DNA of 64,000 nucleotides from Grimontia celer (GTDB taxonomy: Bacteria > Pseudomonadota > Gammaproteobacteria > Enterobacterales > Vibrionaceae). The notes beneath the pieces are model-generated. The model had not been told where the DNA came from, searched no databases, and was given only the letters and a program-made list of their open reading frames with translations. Where the stretch lies: NCBI RefSeq assembly GCF_900055185.1, contig NZ_FIZX01000008.1, positions 19,299 through 83,298 on the forward strand. The letters are read 5' to 3'. A program made the position numbers and the translations under genes. Positions 16,808-26,726 of this stretch are shown piece after piece. Every line of letters begins with the position of its first letter. Positions within the stretch are counted from its first letter, which is position 1.

Positions 16808-18178
16808 CTATCGCCCATCAGAGCCCTGAACGATCTCGTAACAGGGAATATATTCTGAACCAGGCAGTTTCATACGCTGCTGTTCGACAAAGCCTCGTAA
16901 CAGTTTATCCATCTTCTTCATCAGGACGACATCGCCATTGATTTTGAATGGACCATTGCGCTCAATTTCCCTAATACCTTCTTCTTTCACGTTACCAGCA
17001 ACAATGCCTGAGAAGGCTTGGCGAAGTGCGGAAGCCAGAAGTTCCGGACGCTGGTTCATGTGCAGGTCGAGGTTTGCCATGTTTTCATGGGTCGGTTCGA
17101 ACGGCAGTTGGAATTCAGGCGCAATTTTCAGTGACCAGTTAAACGAGTAGGCATCACCCGTTGACTGGCGGTGTTCTTTCACCGCAGGCATACCTTGTTT
17201 GATAATACGCGCAGCTTTTGCCGGATCGCCAATCACAATCTCGTAGTATTTCGTGGCTTCTTCACCAATCACATCACGGATAAAATCATCAATGACGCGG
17301 AAGTAATTTTCACTCTCTTTCGGGCCAGTCAGTACCACAGGCATGGGCTGGTTGACGTTATCTGGGTGCATCAAGATACCCAATAGATAAAGCAGTTCTT
17401 CTGCGGTACCCGCGCCCCCCGGGAAGATAATGATGCCGTGACCGACACGCACAAAGGCTTCCAGACGTTTTTCAATATCAGGAAGGATGACCAGCTCATT
17501 CACAATCGGGTTTGGCGGCTCAGCGGCGATGATCGATGGCTCGGTCAAGCCAAGGAATCGGCTGCCAGTCACGCGTTGTTTCGCGTGCCCAATTGCGGCA
17601 CCTTTCATTGGGCCTTCCATTGCACCCGGTCCACAACCGGTACAGATATTCAGTTCGCGCAGGCCAAGCTCATGGCCGACTTCGCGGGTGTATTGGTATT
17701 CGGTCGCATTGATGGAGTGACCGCCCCAACAGACCACCAGATTTGGGTCTTTGCCGGGTACCAAGGTTTTTGCATTTCGCAGGATGTCGAATATCAGGTT
17801 TGTTACGTGGCTGGAGTTAGTCAGGTTGAAGACCTTAGCGTGTTCCAGCTGCACATTGACGTGAATGATATCGCGCAGCACGGAGAACATATGCTCCTGA
17901 ATACCACGGATGATTCGGCCGTCGACAAATGCGTGTTCAGGTGGGTTTATCAATTCAAGTTTTACACCACGTTCACGGCGCATGACACGGATGTCAAACG
18001 ATTTATATTTTTCCAGCAGCTCTTTAGAACTGTCAGTGTGGCTGCCGGAGTTGAGTACCGCCAACGAACAGTTGCGATACAAACGATAGAGGTCGCTTTT
18101 AGCAGTATCTTTTAGTCTGTCTACTTCAAGCTGGGAAAGAAGATCCATTGCCCCGACTGGGCTGATGTGAGTGATCAT
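16808..18178 (-). CDS. ppnN: Pyrimidine/purine nucleotide 5'-monophosphate nucleosidase
   Basis: 456 residues from the ATG at 18178, which follows AGGAGG by 5 nt and gives the usual MITHISPVG opening; an in-frame GTG two codons earlier lies within the ribosome site and is rejected. PpnN (YgdH) hydrolyses NMPs to base and ribose 5-phosphate and is activated by (p)ppGpp in E. coli. The LOG-type motifs are present: [16 protein letters not shown] and [17 protein letters not shown]. Its DUF4478- and DUF3412-type flanks appear complete. Confidence 0.95.
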   Translation of the reverse strand: MITHISPVGAMDLLSQLEVDRLKDTAKSDLYRLYRNCSLAVLNSGSHTDSSKELLEKYKSFDIRVMRRERGVKLELINPPEHAFVDGRIIRGIQEHMFSVLRDIIHVNVQLEHAKVFNLTNSSHVTNLIFDILRNAKTLVPGKDPNLVVCWGGHSINATEYQYTREVGHELGLRELNICTGCGPGAMEGPMKGAAIGHAKQRVTGSRFLGLTEPSIIAAEPPNPIVNELVILPDIEKRLEAFVRVGHGIIIFPGGAGTAEELLYLLGILMHPDNVNQPMPVVLTGPKESENYFRVIDDFIRDVIGEEATKYYEIVIGDPAKAARIIKQGMPAVKEHRQSTGDAYSFNWSLKIAPEFQLPFEPTHENMANLDLHMNQRPELLASALRQAFSGIVAGNVKEEGIREIERNGPFKINGDVVLMKKMDKLLRGFVEQQRMKLPGSEYIPCYEIVQGSDGR

Positions 18179-18386
18179 AATCACCTCCTGTGTAGAGAAA
18201 GCACACTGTATTAGAGGGAGGGTGTAGGTGACACCATTTCGTTTTTATCAGAATTTATTTTCAATGGTTTAAAAATCAGTGTGTTAATTAACCATACACA
18301 CAGAAAAGCGGTTTAGCCAGTTCAGGCATTAAAAAACCAAAACGCTGTAGGGTAAGAAAGGGGGTAGGTGATTGATTGCTTAAGGG

Positions 18387-19943
18387 TTAAGCCCAGACCA
18401 GCTTGTTGCGGCCGTTGTGTTTGGCGTTGTAAAGCGCATTGTCAGCTCGCTCCAGCACATCCACAGTATTGTCGTTGTCTTTAAACAGACTGGCACCGAT
18501 AGAAACCGTGATGGTCAATCGGGTGTCTTTAAATTTGAACGGCAGACGTGAAACCGTTTCACGCACATTGTTCAACAGTGCTTTGCGGGTTTCTTCATCT
18601 GCGTCTGGTAACAGTATTACGAACTCTTCACCACCGAAGCGGGCGATAAAATCAGTGTCGCGCAGACATTGGTGGATAGTGCGCGCAACGACCTTCAACA
18701 CTTTATCACCCACTAAATGGCCATACTGATCGTTTACGCTCTTGAAGTGGTCGATATCGATCATCGCGAGACAAAAAGGAGTTTGGTAGCGAATCCAACA
18801 ACGGTACTCATGCTCCAGACGGTCATCAAGGGCGGCGCGGTTGTAAACCTTCGTGAGTGGATCAAGAAGCAGTTTACGTTCCTGATCGCCAAGACGGCGA
18901 CGGTAATCCATTGTCTGTTGGTACAGCGCTTCGAGCTTCTGCTCATTGTGCTGTAGCTGTTCCATTAACTGTTGCTCACGTTCTTCCAGCTCACGGTTAC
19001 GGGCTACCAGAGAAGCGAGATTAACTGCGACTTGAGACAGGTTAGGACGTAATTCTTCCAGTGACTCTGCATCCTGAAGATGGGTGTGGATTGAATCGAC
19101 TGATGCCGCTAATTCTTCATTCAATGAGCTGCGTTGAGTCGCAATGGCCTGAGAGCTGTCGATAGAGCGGCCATTGTGGCGCTGCAGAATCGACAAATCT
19201 TCATTGAGCTGCGAGAGAAACGCTTGAGACGCTTTGCGCTCATTGCGCGTGCCATCAAGAATCAATTGGACAGATTCGAGGGTCAGTTCAAGAAGAGTTT
19301 GCGCATCCGGTGACAGCAACAAACGGCTACGGATATCCAACAGACGGTCGCCAACTTCGCCATCAAAGTCGAGTTCGGTGATCAGGTGTTGGAGCTCACT
19401 ACAAAGCTGGTTAATGCGGTCGATATTGAGGAGATCGCGAGCGCTAAGGCCGTTAGATGGAAGAGAAAGTAATTTAAGCGCGCGCTCATAAAGCTGAAGC
19501 AATGCAACTATTTTCTCTGTGCTGCCTTTCTGTTCGGCGGCAGGACTGGTTAACAGGTTTCGAAGGTCGCGTTTTAACTGCGCAGGCAGGCCGGGCAGAC
19601 ATTTGAGCGTTTCCCCGCTTTGCTGGAATTGGCATTCCAGTGAGTCTTTGGCACGTTCCGTTGCCTGATTGTGTCTGTTAACCATTCTCTCTACCAATGC
19701 GAGCTGCGGTATCAATCTACTGACATCTTCCTGAGTGTCAAGCTCGCGTCGGATTTGTGAGAGGCGCTCGTTGAGAACCTTGTCATCATGGACTTGTGAG
19801 GCCGCTATCAATCGTGAGATGAGACGTTTCAGGATCGTCGCTTCGCGCCGCGATTTAAGAGCTAAATCACGGAAAACCAGCTGAGAATGCTGCAACTTTT
19901 CTTTCAATAGGATGACATCGTCATCTGACGAGAAGTTGGACAT
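18387..19943 (-). CDS. Diguanylate cyclase with long helical N-terminus
   Basis: 518 residues. Residues 1 to about 350 are helical and coiled-coil-rich, without a membrane segment or recognised sensor fold. The C-terminal GGDEF domain is complete: DPLTKVYNRAAL opening, IDHFKSVND, the GGEEF signature at 437-441 and an RxxD inhibitory site (RDTD) five residues before it. It should make c-di-GMP and be feedback-inhibited. The input signal is not evident; the coiled coil may drive dimerisation. The TPR/degenerate GGDEF gene lies next to it on the same strand, 131 bp upstream. Confidence 0.9.
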   Translation of the reverse strand: MSNFSSDDDVILLKEKLQHSQLVFRDLALKSRREATILKRLISRLIAASQVHDDKVLNERLSQIRRELDTQEDVSRLIPQLALVERMVNRHNQATERAKDSLECQFQQSGETLKCLPGLPAQLKRDLRNLLTSPAAEQKGSTEKIVALLQLYERALKLLSLPSNGLSARDLLNIDRINQLCSELQHLITELDFDGEVGDRLLDIRSRLLLSPDAQTLLELTLESVQLILDGTRNERKASQAFLSQLNEDLSILQRHNGRSIDSSQAIATQRSSLNEELAASVDSIHTHLQDAESLEELRPNLSQVAVNLASLVARNRELEEREQQLMEQLQHNEQKLEALYQQTMDYRRRLGDQERKLLLDPLTKVYNRAALDDRLEHEYRCWIRYQTPFCLAMIDIDHFKSVNDQYGHLVGDKVLKVVARTIHQCLRDTDFIARFGGEEFVILLPDADEETRKALLNNVRETVSRLPFKFKDTRLTITVSIGASLFKDNDNTVDVLERADNALYNAKHNGRNKLVWA

Positions 19944-20074
19944 AAAACGCGACTACATCTCCAATCTCCAATGCAGCGCAAAAAAAGTCTGCAATTGAAG
20001 CTGTTATTTCACTACCACACGTGTGCAACGGTTAGCTATAACGGTTTATTACTAGGGCTATCAATAGATTGGCG

Positions 20075-22345
20075 TCAGTTTTTATCAGATTCGTGAACCG
20101 TCTGCCAGTTAATTCCACTGAGTGCCGAAGTTTTGACCTTGATAAGGCCAGTATTGATGCCGTCCAAGCAGGCTTGGCGGACATTATTGTCAGCAAAACA
20201 GGCCGCTGGGGTGGAATCTATGGCGCTTAAATGTACCCAGTGACTGGTGTGTTCCAATTTACTTGCCTGTCGCGCTGCACTCGTTGCCATCAGTAGGATA
20301 TCGATAAGTTCTTTGTCGTTAATTGACGTAAATGCACGGGGTAGAAAGGGGTAATCTGCCATTCCGATACGAAGGCGGTCATCGACGTCTTCCAGTCTGC
20401 TTTCCTGGACAAAATCATCAATTAGCGACTGAATTTTCCCTGCCAGTTTCTCCGGCTCATTCAGTGTTTCGGCATTCGGCTCAATGTAGATGAACATGGC
20501 GTCAGAGAAGTGATAAAGACGCGCGGGTTTCTCGATATGGGATTGCAGGTAATCGCCAAGCTTGCGCTCCAGTTCCAGACCCTGATGATAGCCATGTTGC
20601 AGGTACACAACTTTTAGAAAAGGCACTTCAAACATGGCAAAGCTGAGTTTGTCGCTCATCGGCTCATGGATCATTTCGCCCAGGTACCACTGCTCAAAGT
20701 GGGCACTGCTTTTGGCCAGCGAGTTGGAGAGCCTATCGTTCAACATTCGCAGGTTTCTTAGCCCACTTCTTGGGTGGGTATACAGCTCTTTTTGTAGGTC
20801 TTCGACTTGATGTTGACGCAAGCTGGCCGCTCGATGTCTTAGCACCAATATGAGTATGAGGACCGCGAGGCTGCCAATCAGGAAGAGATTGATTTTCTTT
20901 TGCTCGACGATGACTTCTTCATCTGCAGCCTGTTTACGCTGCATGTCTTCAAGTTGCAGCTGGCGTTCAATCACCCGTTGGCGGTGTTTGAATGATTCTG
21001 CTTCCTGAATTTGCTTGTGGCTTTCGTTACGTTTATCGAGAAGGTCAAAGCGACGCTGGATATTCAGCGCTTGTTTGAAGTCGCCTTTTTGCTCATACGC
21101 CTGCGACAAACGTGCAAGGCATTCAAGCATGAGTATCCGATTCTTGAGCGCTTCTGCGTTTTGCATGGCTTGTTTTAAAGCATCTATGGCCACATCCGGC
21201 TCTTTCTCCAGAATAGCCAGTTCACCTTTGAGCAACAGGGCTTGCGCGAGTGGAAGGGCGAGCTCATGGTTTCGCGCCACACCAATTGCACGGGTGACGT
21301 ATTCATCGGCTTGGGTGTAGCGCAGCAACTTGAGGTAAGTGCGGGCGATGGAGACATTGATGTTTGCAATGTTGGTTGCACGCGACAGCATATTCTCAAT
21401 ATCAAGGGCATTGAAATAATGCACCAAGGCAAAGTTGTAGCGGCCTTGTTGACTGTAGATATTTGCCAGAAGAGTTTGGGTTTCTGATAATCCGCGGTTC
21501 AGGTCATAGCGCTCATAAAACTCCGCAGCCTGGTTGGCGTGTTGCAACGCTTTGTCCATCGCACCTTGCTGCTTATAGAGCTTGGTCAACGACAGGCTGG
21601 CACTGGCAATTTGTGCGGCAAAGTCATTCTCGCTGGCAAGCCAGTAAGCGCTCAGAAGATCAGAGAGCGCACGCTCATAAGACTCAATGCTCAAGTAATA
21701 ATTACCAACAGCAATCTGGTAGCGGACTTTCTGTTCGATATTCGGTTGATTACCCAGCGCTTTTTCTACTTCAGTAAACTGCGCCAAACTATCGGCTTCT
21801 GTTTCATCCTCGGTAGTGATGATGGCGTTTAACAGCTTGGCTTCGAAGTCGAGCCGATCGATGCTGGACGGACGTGGGCCACTGATAGAGGCAATGTTTT
21901 CGAGAAGGGTGTTGAGCATCGCCACTGCGTCATCAGGCTTGTCATCCAAATAGTAAAGAATGGTTGCCTGCGTTAGCATGATTTCAAGCTTCGCATGCTT
22001 CATGCCGTTTTCTTCGACCATGTTTTTGGCTTTACCTAACGCTTCCCAAGCTGCGTCATGGTTTCCCAAAGCACTATGCGCCTTGGCGGTGATGAGGTAA
22101 GCATGCACCGTGTTCAATGGTGTGCGAATCGAGCGGTCTGATTCGTTGTTGCTATGTGGTCGGTTAGAGGTTTCTGCCAGTCGTCGCTGCAACAGGTAGC
22201 GCTCAGTGACTTCGAGAGCCTTTTCCGGTGCAGTCGGGATCAGCGCTTCAGCTTCTGCAAGAATGGGCGTGGAATAAAGCCTCGCATCGGCAAAAGCGGC
22301 GAAAAGCAAAGAGCAGGAGAGCAGTGCGGCTGACAAGAATCGCAT
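20075..22345 (-). CDS. Membrane TPR protein with degenerate GGDEF-like domain
   Basis: 756 residues. A signal peptide (about 1-20) leads into a periplasmic array of TPR-like helical pairs to about residue 450, a short coiled coil, one transmembrane helix (about 485-503), and a cytoplasmic domain that opens like a GGDEF domain (HPRSGLRNLRMLNDRL) but has YHFSDAMFIY near residue 610 where the GGDEF signature should stand. It thus appears enzymatically dead. It may sense a periplasmic signal or partner and control a c-di-GMP protein, perhaps the neighbouring cyclase. I do not know a named homologue. Confidence 0.82.
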   Translation of the reverse strand: MRFLSAALLSCSLLFAAFADARLYSTPILAEAEALIPTAPEKALEVTERYLLQRRLAETSNRPHSNNESDRSIRTPLNTVHAYLITAKAHSALGNHDAAWEALGKAKNMVEENGMKHAKLEIMLTQATILYYLDDKPDDAVAMLNTLLENIASISGPRPSSIDRLDFEAKLLNAIITTEDETEADSLAQFTEVEKALGNQPNIEQKVRYQIAVGNYYLSIESYERALSDLLSAYWLASENDFAAQIASASLSLTKLYKQQGAMDKALQHANQAAEFYERYDLNRGLSETQTLLANIYSQQGRYNFALVHYFNALDIENMLSRATNIANINVSIARTYLKLLRYTQADEYVTRAIGVARNHELALPLAQALLLKGELAILEKEPDVAIDALKQAMQNAEALKNRILMLECLARLSQAYEQKGDFKQALNIQRRFDLLDKRNESHKQIQEAESFKHRQRVIERQLQLEDMQRKQAADEEVIVEQKKINLFLIGSLAVLILILVLRHRAASLRQHQVEDLQKELYTHPRSGLRNLRMLNDRLSNSLAKSSAHFEQWYLGEMIHEPMSDKLSFAMFEVPFLKVVYLQHGYHQGLELERKLGDYLQSHIEKPARLYHFSDAMFIYIEPNAETLNEPEKLAGKIQSLIDDFVQESRLEDVDDRLRIGMADYPFLPRAFTSINDKELIDILLMATSAARQASKLEHTSHWVHLSAIDSTPAACFADNNVRQACLDGINTGLIKVKTSALSGINWQTVHESDKN

Positions 22346-22387
22346 GGCTGAGTATTTTCGTTCCTTGGGTCAACTGACCTGACTAAA

Positions 22388-22417
22388 GAAAAAACAGGCT
22401 CTGATGTCAGAGCCTGT
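22388..22417 (-). terminator. Intrinsic terminator downstream of queF
   Basis: 11-bp stem (22394-22404 with 22407-22417) followed on the minus strand by a T-run of six, just after the queF stop. Confidence 0.85.
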
Positions 22418-22425
22418 AGATAGGG

Positions 22426-23271
22426 TTATTGGCGCGCCAGACGATTGTTTTCGCTTGGCGTTTTACCCATGTTAGTACGATATGGGTTGATGTCGAGGCC
22501 ACCGCGGCGGGTGTAGCGTGCATAAACAGTTAAGAGTTCTGGCTGGCAGTACTTCATCAGATCAATGAAGATACGCTCAACACACTGCTCATGGAATTCA
22601 TTGTGGCGACGGAATGACACAATGTAGCGCAGCAGTTTTTCGCGGTTAATGCGTTTACCTTTATAAGCAATACGTACTGAGCCCCAGTCAGGCTGGCTGG
22701 TGATAAGACAGTTAGACTTCAGCAGATTACTGTTTAGGGTTTCAGTGACCTCTGGGCCGTCGGCCGCGCCTTCGAGCAGTGATGAGTCAAACTCATAGCT
22801 GTCGATTTCAATGTCTTGCTCGTCGATGTTCTCACCGCCAAAAGCGATCACTGGTGTATTGGTAAATTCTTCCAGTGGAGACAGGGTGACATCCACGTCA
22901 GCACCTGCGCACGCGGACAAATCTTTCGCCAGCACGTCCACTACCTCTTGCCAGCTTTCAAATTTGGTTTGATTGAAACTGTTCAGGTAAAGCTTGAAGG
23001 ATTTGGATTCAATCAGGTTTGGCGTGGTAGCCGGTAGGCGAACTTCACCAATTGCCACCTGTGGCAGCCCTTTTTTGTTCAACCAAGACAGTTCGTAGAG
23101 CGTCCAGATATCGTACCCGGTGAATGGCAGCGAGTCGCCTAAATCAAGGTCATCGCGGTTAAGGCTTCGTGGTACGGGTTGCAGCAGCTCAGGGGCATAA
23201 TGCTCCTGATAGTCCGTTTTCTGACCCAACGTCAGGCCAGCAAGTTCTTTTGCATCTTGATATTTGCTCAT
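22426..23271 (-). CDS. queF: NADPH-dependent 7-cyano-7-deazaguanine reductase
   Basis: 281 residues from the ATG at 23271; this gives the conserved [10 protein letters not shown] opening and the family length, so the upstream ATG at 23304 is rejected. QueF reduces preQ0 to preQ1 in queuosine synthesis. The catalytic Cys188 lies in [12 protein letters not shown], and the [11 protein letters not shown] substrate segment is present. Divergent from syd by 62 bp, as in E. coli. Confidence 0.96.
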   Translation of the reverse strand: MSKYQDAKELAGLTLGQKTDYQEHYAPELLQPVPRSLNRDDLDLGDSLPFTGYDIWTLYELSWLNKKGLPQVAIGEVRLPATTPNLIESKSFKLYLNSFNQTKFESWQEVVDVLAKDLSACAGADVDVTLSPLEEFTNTPVIAFGGENIDEQDIEIDSYEFDSSLLEGAADGPEVTETLNSNLLKSNCLITSQPDWGSVRIAYKGKRINREKLLRYIVSFRRHNEFHEQCVERIFIDLMKYCQPELLTVYARYTRRGGLDINPYRTNMGKTPSENNRLARQ

Positions 23272-23333
23272 ACGGTTTTGCCACGGATCGATTAGAATGC
23301 GCAAAGTTTACTGAATCTTGAGGAATCTTGCTA

Positions 23334-23879
23334 ATGAATCACTCTGTCTCCCGTGCGCTTTGGTCTTTCAGTGAGCGCTTTGTGGACGCCTGGCATCAGA
23401 AACACGGTTCTAAGCCACAAAGCGATGCGTATCTTGATCTGGAATCGCCATGTGTGGTGCAGGAAACTGACGAGGTGGTGATTTGGCAACCGATTCAACG
23501 TGAAGAGCTGGCCGACTTCTCCAATGTGGAAGATGGTATTGGTATTTCTCTGCATGAGGATATTAAGTCGTTCTATGCGGGTCAGTATTGTGGAGACATG
23601 GCGGCAAGATTTGATGGACATTCACTCGAAATCATTCAGGTGTGGAGTGAAGAAGATTTACCGAGACTTCAAGAGAACATGCTGGGCCATCTTCTGATGC
23701 AAAAGCGCCTCAAGCATAACCCGACCATTTTTATTGCTGCGACAGATGATGAGCTGGACGTGATCTCTATTTGTAACGTCAGCGGTGAAGTGATTAAGGA
23801 ACGTATTGGTACCAAGCAGCGAATGGTGCTGGCACCTAATATTGAAGCGTTTCTTGAGCAACTTGAGCCTGAGGTGTAG
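23334..23879 (+). CDS. syd: SecY-interacting protein Syd
   Basis: 181 residues from the ATG at 23334, matching E. coli Syd in length; the TTG two codons earlier is too close to GAGGA. Syd binds SecY at the inner membrane and helps remove faulty translocons. The acidic surface and segments WQPIQRE, LQENMLGHLLMQKRLK and PTIFIAATDDE are recognisable. Next to queF as in E. coli. Confidence 0.94.
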   Translation: MNHSVSRALWSFSERFVDAWHQKHGSKPQSDAYLDLESPCVVQETDEVVIWQPIQREELADFSNVEDGIGISLHEDIKSFYAGQYCGDMAARFDGHSLEIIQVWSEEDLPRLQENMLGHLLMQKRLKHNPTIFIAATDDELDVISICNVSGEVIKERIGTKQRMVLAPNIEAFLEQLEPEV

Positions 23880-23885
23880 CCGTCT

Positions 23886-24659
23886 ATGTATGTGGTTGAG
23901 CTGACGTTCGAGTGCTTCGACGATACAACAATTTCTGCAGTAGACCGCGCAGTAAATGGGCTGATGGATGTTCTTCGCTACAATGGTCAGGTATTGGGGC
24001 GCGAGTTTCCGATGGTACTGGGCGATGGGCAATTTCATGTCCGAGCAGTTTGTCCTGAAAAAGATAGCCTGAACCCTAAGAACAACAGCCCACAGGTTAA
24101 ACAGAAGTTGAACCAACTGGCGGATGCGAGTCTTTTGTCACCCAAGGTGAAGGTGTTGGGGCGTGATATCAATTCTGAAGAGAGTGCGCCAGAGATTGAG
24201 CGTAGCTGGCAGGTGATGTACACCACTTATGTTCATACCTGTTCACCGTTGCGCTGCGGTGAAACCTTACTGCCAATCCCACTTTACCGCATTCCAGCCA
24301 CCTTCAATGGTGACCATAAAGCGGAAGTAAAGTGGCAAACCGAATGGCAGGCGTGTGATGAAATTCAGATGGCTGGGGCTTTCAAAGCCGAACATGCGGC
24401 GCTGGCAGAAATTCAGGATGCGGAGAGTTTACTGTTCCGAAAAGGCTGGGATATTCGCGGACGTATCGAATATCTGACCAAAGTGCCCACCTACTACTAT
24501 CAGTACCGTGTTGGTGGGAAGGATGCGGAATCGGAATTGGCTCGGAAATGCCCGAAATGTGGCGGCGACTGGTTACTTGAGTCGCCACTGCACGATGTAT
24601 TCCACTTCAAATGCGACGATTGTCGGTTGGTGTCGAACTTATCGTGGGATTTTCAGTAA
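23886..24659 (+). CDS. Zinc-ribbon protein of the DUF2310 family
   Basis: 257 residues, starting 6 bp after syd and probably co-transcribed. The N-terminal two thirds have no known fold that I recognise; the C-terminus holds a zinc ribbon with ligands CPKCGG and CDDC. The family is annotated as zinc-ribbon proteins possibly binding nucleic acid; function unknown. Cysteines in the middle (HTCSPLRCGE) are also notable. Confidence 0.82.
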   Translation: MYVVELTFECFDDTTISAVDRAVNGLMDVLRYNGQVLGREFPMVLGDGQFHVRAVCPEKDSLNPKNNSPQVKQKLNQLADASLLSPKVKVLGRDINSEESAPEIERSWQVMYTTYVHTCSPLRCGETLLPIPLYRIPATFNGDHKAEVKWQTEWQACDEIQMAGAFKAEHAALAEIQDAESLLFRKGWDIRGRIEYLTKVPTYYYQYRVGGKDAESELARKCPKCGGDWLLESPLHDVFHFKCDDCRLVSNLSWDFQ

Positions 24660-24675
24660 TCCCGCTTTAACCCAC

Positions 24676-24954
24676 TTAAGGAAGGCGTTGCTCGAGGGCT
24701 GCAAGACGTTCTGTCAACGCTTTCACCTGATCTTCTAAGTCTTTAATGCGGGCTTCCGAATCGTCTTCTTTTTTCACCAGCTCGACTTTTGGCACTGTGC
24801 CGCTTTTCTTCCAACGCTGAAGCGCGCTGATAATTAGCGGCATAGGTACCGGGCTGGCAAGACGGCTTTTAATTAACGCGACAGTCGGCTCTTTCCCCTC
24901 ACTCAACAAAGATTGAATGGCTTGCTCAAGCAAAGGGGTAAAATCTGTACTCAT
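24676..24954 (-). CDS. Small conserved protein with C-terminal coiled coil
   Basis: 92 residues. The N-terminal half (FTPLLEQAIQSLLSEGKEP then VALIKSRLASPVPMPLIISAL) resembles the small winged-helix KfrA-like N-terminus; the last 30 residues form a heptad-repeat coiled coil. It may bind DNA as a dimer, but this is inference. Convergent with the DUF2310 gene. Confidence 0.72.
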   Translation of the reverse strand: MSTDFTPLLEQAIQSLLSEGKEPTVALIKSRLASPVPMPLIISALQRWKKSGTVPKVELVKKEDDSEARIKDLEDQVKALTERLAALEQRLP

Positions 24955-25011
24955 TGTCTCTTCCCTAACATCTATTCAAAATCCGTGGAGAGGGCAATGA
25001 ATACCGCAACT

Positions 25012-25245
25012 TCAGTCCTTACGCAATAAAGTATCGAGAGTATCAATTTGCTCAACCCAATCGGCATCCTGCAATCTGGCCTCTTCTAGAAACTGTTTTT
25101 GACTCGCAGACCAAAAAGCGGCAGATGTTAGATTCTCACCTGATTCTAAATGGTGATCAGCAATAAAGGAGCTGATAGCTTCTCTATCAGAGGGGAGCCC
25201 TAGCTGCTGAAACAGGTTTTCAAGATTGTGGTTAAACACTTCCAT
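25012..25245 (-). CDS. DUF2789 family protein
   Basis: 77 residues from the ATG at 25245, which has GGAGG 8 nt upstream; the earlier ATG at 25260 overlaps this site and is rejected. The LFQQLGLPSD, AAFWSASQKQFLEEA and DADWVEQID segments mark the DUF2789 family. Cytosolic, function unknown. Confidence 0.8.
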   Translation of the reverse strand: MEVFNHNLENLFQQLGLPSDREAISSFIADHHLESGENLTSAAFWSASQKQFLEEARLQDADWVEQIDTLDTLLRKD

Positions 25246-25326
25246 CAATGTTTCCTCCATAGGCTCAACGACTTTTTAAGTGTTTCGAAAGTATAGAAGC
25301 TCGTGCTCAATTCCGTCTCAATCGCT

Positions 25327-25344
25327 TGTGAGAGATCTCTTACA
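25327..25344. promoter_or_regulatory. GacA/UvrY/VarA-type upstream box, csrB copy 1
   Basis: TGTGAG-AGATCT-CTTACA matches the TGTAAG-N6-CTTACA box bound by the BarA/UvrY (VarS/VarA, GacS/GacA) response regulator. It lies about 185 bp before the RNA start. Confidence 0.85.
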
Positions 25345-25477
25345 AATAGGTAGGACTATCCTGTTTTCTCTCGAGGAAAAGTCTTTCTGTTTTTCATAAA
25401 GTAAAATTAAAACAATACCTTATGGTTGCTGTTTCGCTGGGGGATTAAATTTGTGACTGCAGTCCGGTTTGGGTGGG

Positions 25478-25505
25478 TTGTTTAGGAAATTGGTTCGCGT
25501 AGTCT
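25478..25505 (+). promoter_or_regulatory. Putative csrB-1 core promoter
   Basis: TTGTTT (25478-25483) and TAGTCT (25500-25505), spacing 16, are conserved in both copies (second copy TTGTTT, TAATCT at 26270-26297). A weak core promoter suits an activator-dependent RNA gene. Confidence 0.45.
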
Positions 25506-25512
25506 TTGCGTT

Positions 25513-25934
25513 GTCGGAAGGATACTGACACACGGAACAGGAACTAACGCCACGGAACTTGGCAGCTCAGGAAGAGCAGGTGATGCAAGGATTGTATTAC
25601 CAGCAAGGAAAGCGGATTAGGGACACGGAAGGAACCGTACAGTAAACAGGAAGTTTGCTGGTCAGGAAGACACTTAGGACAACCCGGGATTGGGGGCTTA
25701 AGGAATCACTTCAGGACGAAGTAAAGGACACCCTCAGGATGAGGATGAGAGTCGAGACTGGGAAAGCTCGATGGGTCAAGGTAAGACCGAAGGACACCTC
25801 CAGGAAGGAGAGATAAGGATAACGCTGAAGGAATCAGCTACTGATCAAGGATTGATGCAGGGAGCAAATTTCGTAGCCGGATAGCTGCAAGTAAGACCTT
25901 AAGGGCGCGACGAAAGTCGCGCCCGCTCTTTTTT
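25513..25934 (+). ncRNA. csrB: CsrB regulatory RNA, copy 1
   Basis: A roughly 420-nt RNA that carries about 30 GGA triplets by hand count, many in hairpin loops, such as ACTTC-AGGAC-GAAGT, CCTC-AGGAT-GAGG and CTCC-AGGAA-GGAG. These are CsrA binding sites: the RNA sequesters CsrA and frees its mRNA targets. It ends in a 9-bp terminator stem (25903-25911 with 25916-25924, GAAA loop) and a T-run. In E. coli csrB also lies between syd and yqcC. The 5' end is inferred from the promoter; no protein is encoded. Confidence 0.95.
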
Positions 25935-26118
25935 GTGCATTTATAAAATGCCAGACGAGAAAACCTCGTCGTATTCCCACCTCAGGATCTTCTTCTCTTT
26001 TATCTTCTCGCTCGTGGCTTTGACTACATCCTGATAACAATCTAGAGATATATACTGATCTTTCTCAATTATGCTTTACAGCACAGCATGTTTATTCCGT
26101 GGTGATGACTTACAAGCT

Positions 26119-26136
26119 TGTGAGAGATCTCTTACA
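26119..26136. promoter_or_regulatory. GacA/UvrY/VarA-type upstream box, csrB copy 2
   Basis: The same TGTGAG-AGATCT-CTTACA box as copy 1, at the same distance from its RNA. An extra CTTACA half-site at 26109-26114 precedes it only in this copy. Confidence 0.85.
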
Positions 26137-26304
26137 AGGGCGTGGGAATGCGCTGTTTTAAAGTAAGATTTCCAGAAAGTTAAATTTTTTAATTCCTTTA
26201 AAAACAATTGGATATGAATTTCTCATCTGACTCTGTATAAAAGTGTGAGTTTAATCACTTTGGGGTTGGTTGTTTTGGAAATTGGTTCGCGTAATCTTTG
26301 CGTT

Positions 26305-26726
26305 GTCGGAAGGATACTGACACACGGAACAGGAACTAACGCCACGGAACTTGGCAGCTCAGGAAGAGCAGGTGATGCAAGGATTGTGTTACCAGCAAGG
26401 AAAGCGGATTAGGGACACGGAAGGAACCGTACAGTAAACAGGAAGTTTGCTGGTCAGGAAGACACTTAGGACAACCCGGGATTGGGGGCTTAAGGAATCA
26501 CTTCAGGACGAAGTAAAGGACACCCTCAGGATGAGGATGAGAGTCGAGACTGGGAAAGCTCGATGGGTCAAGGTAAGACCGAAGGACACCTCCAGGAAGG
26601 AGAGATAAGGATAACGCTGAAGGAATCAGCTACTGATCAAGGATTGATGCAGGGAGCAAATTTCGTAGCCGGATAGCTGCAAGTAAGACCTTAAGGGCGC
26701 GACGAAAGTCGCGCCCGTTCTTTTTT
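26305..26726 (+). ncRNA. csrB: CsrB regulatory RNA, copy 2
   Basis: Nearly identical to copy 1: within the inferred transcript I see one change at 26388 (G for A) and one after the terminator stem at 26718 (T for C). Same GGA-rich hairpins and the same terminator (26695-26703 with 26708-26716). Vibrionaceae usually have two to four CsrB-like RNAs; here two stand in direct tandem under separate activator boxes. Confidence 0.95.

Noticed and set aside
17438..18115. 225-codon frame antisense to ppnN
   Set aside because: Shadow of ppnN; no ribosome site or family likeness.
25834..26040. 68-codon frame on the minus strand
   Set aside because: It is antisense to the 3' end and terminator of csrB copy 1 and has no ribosome site.
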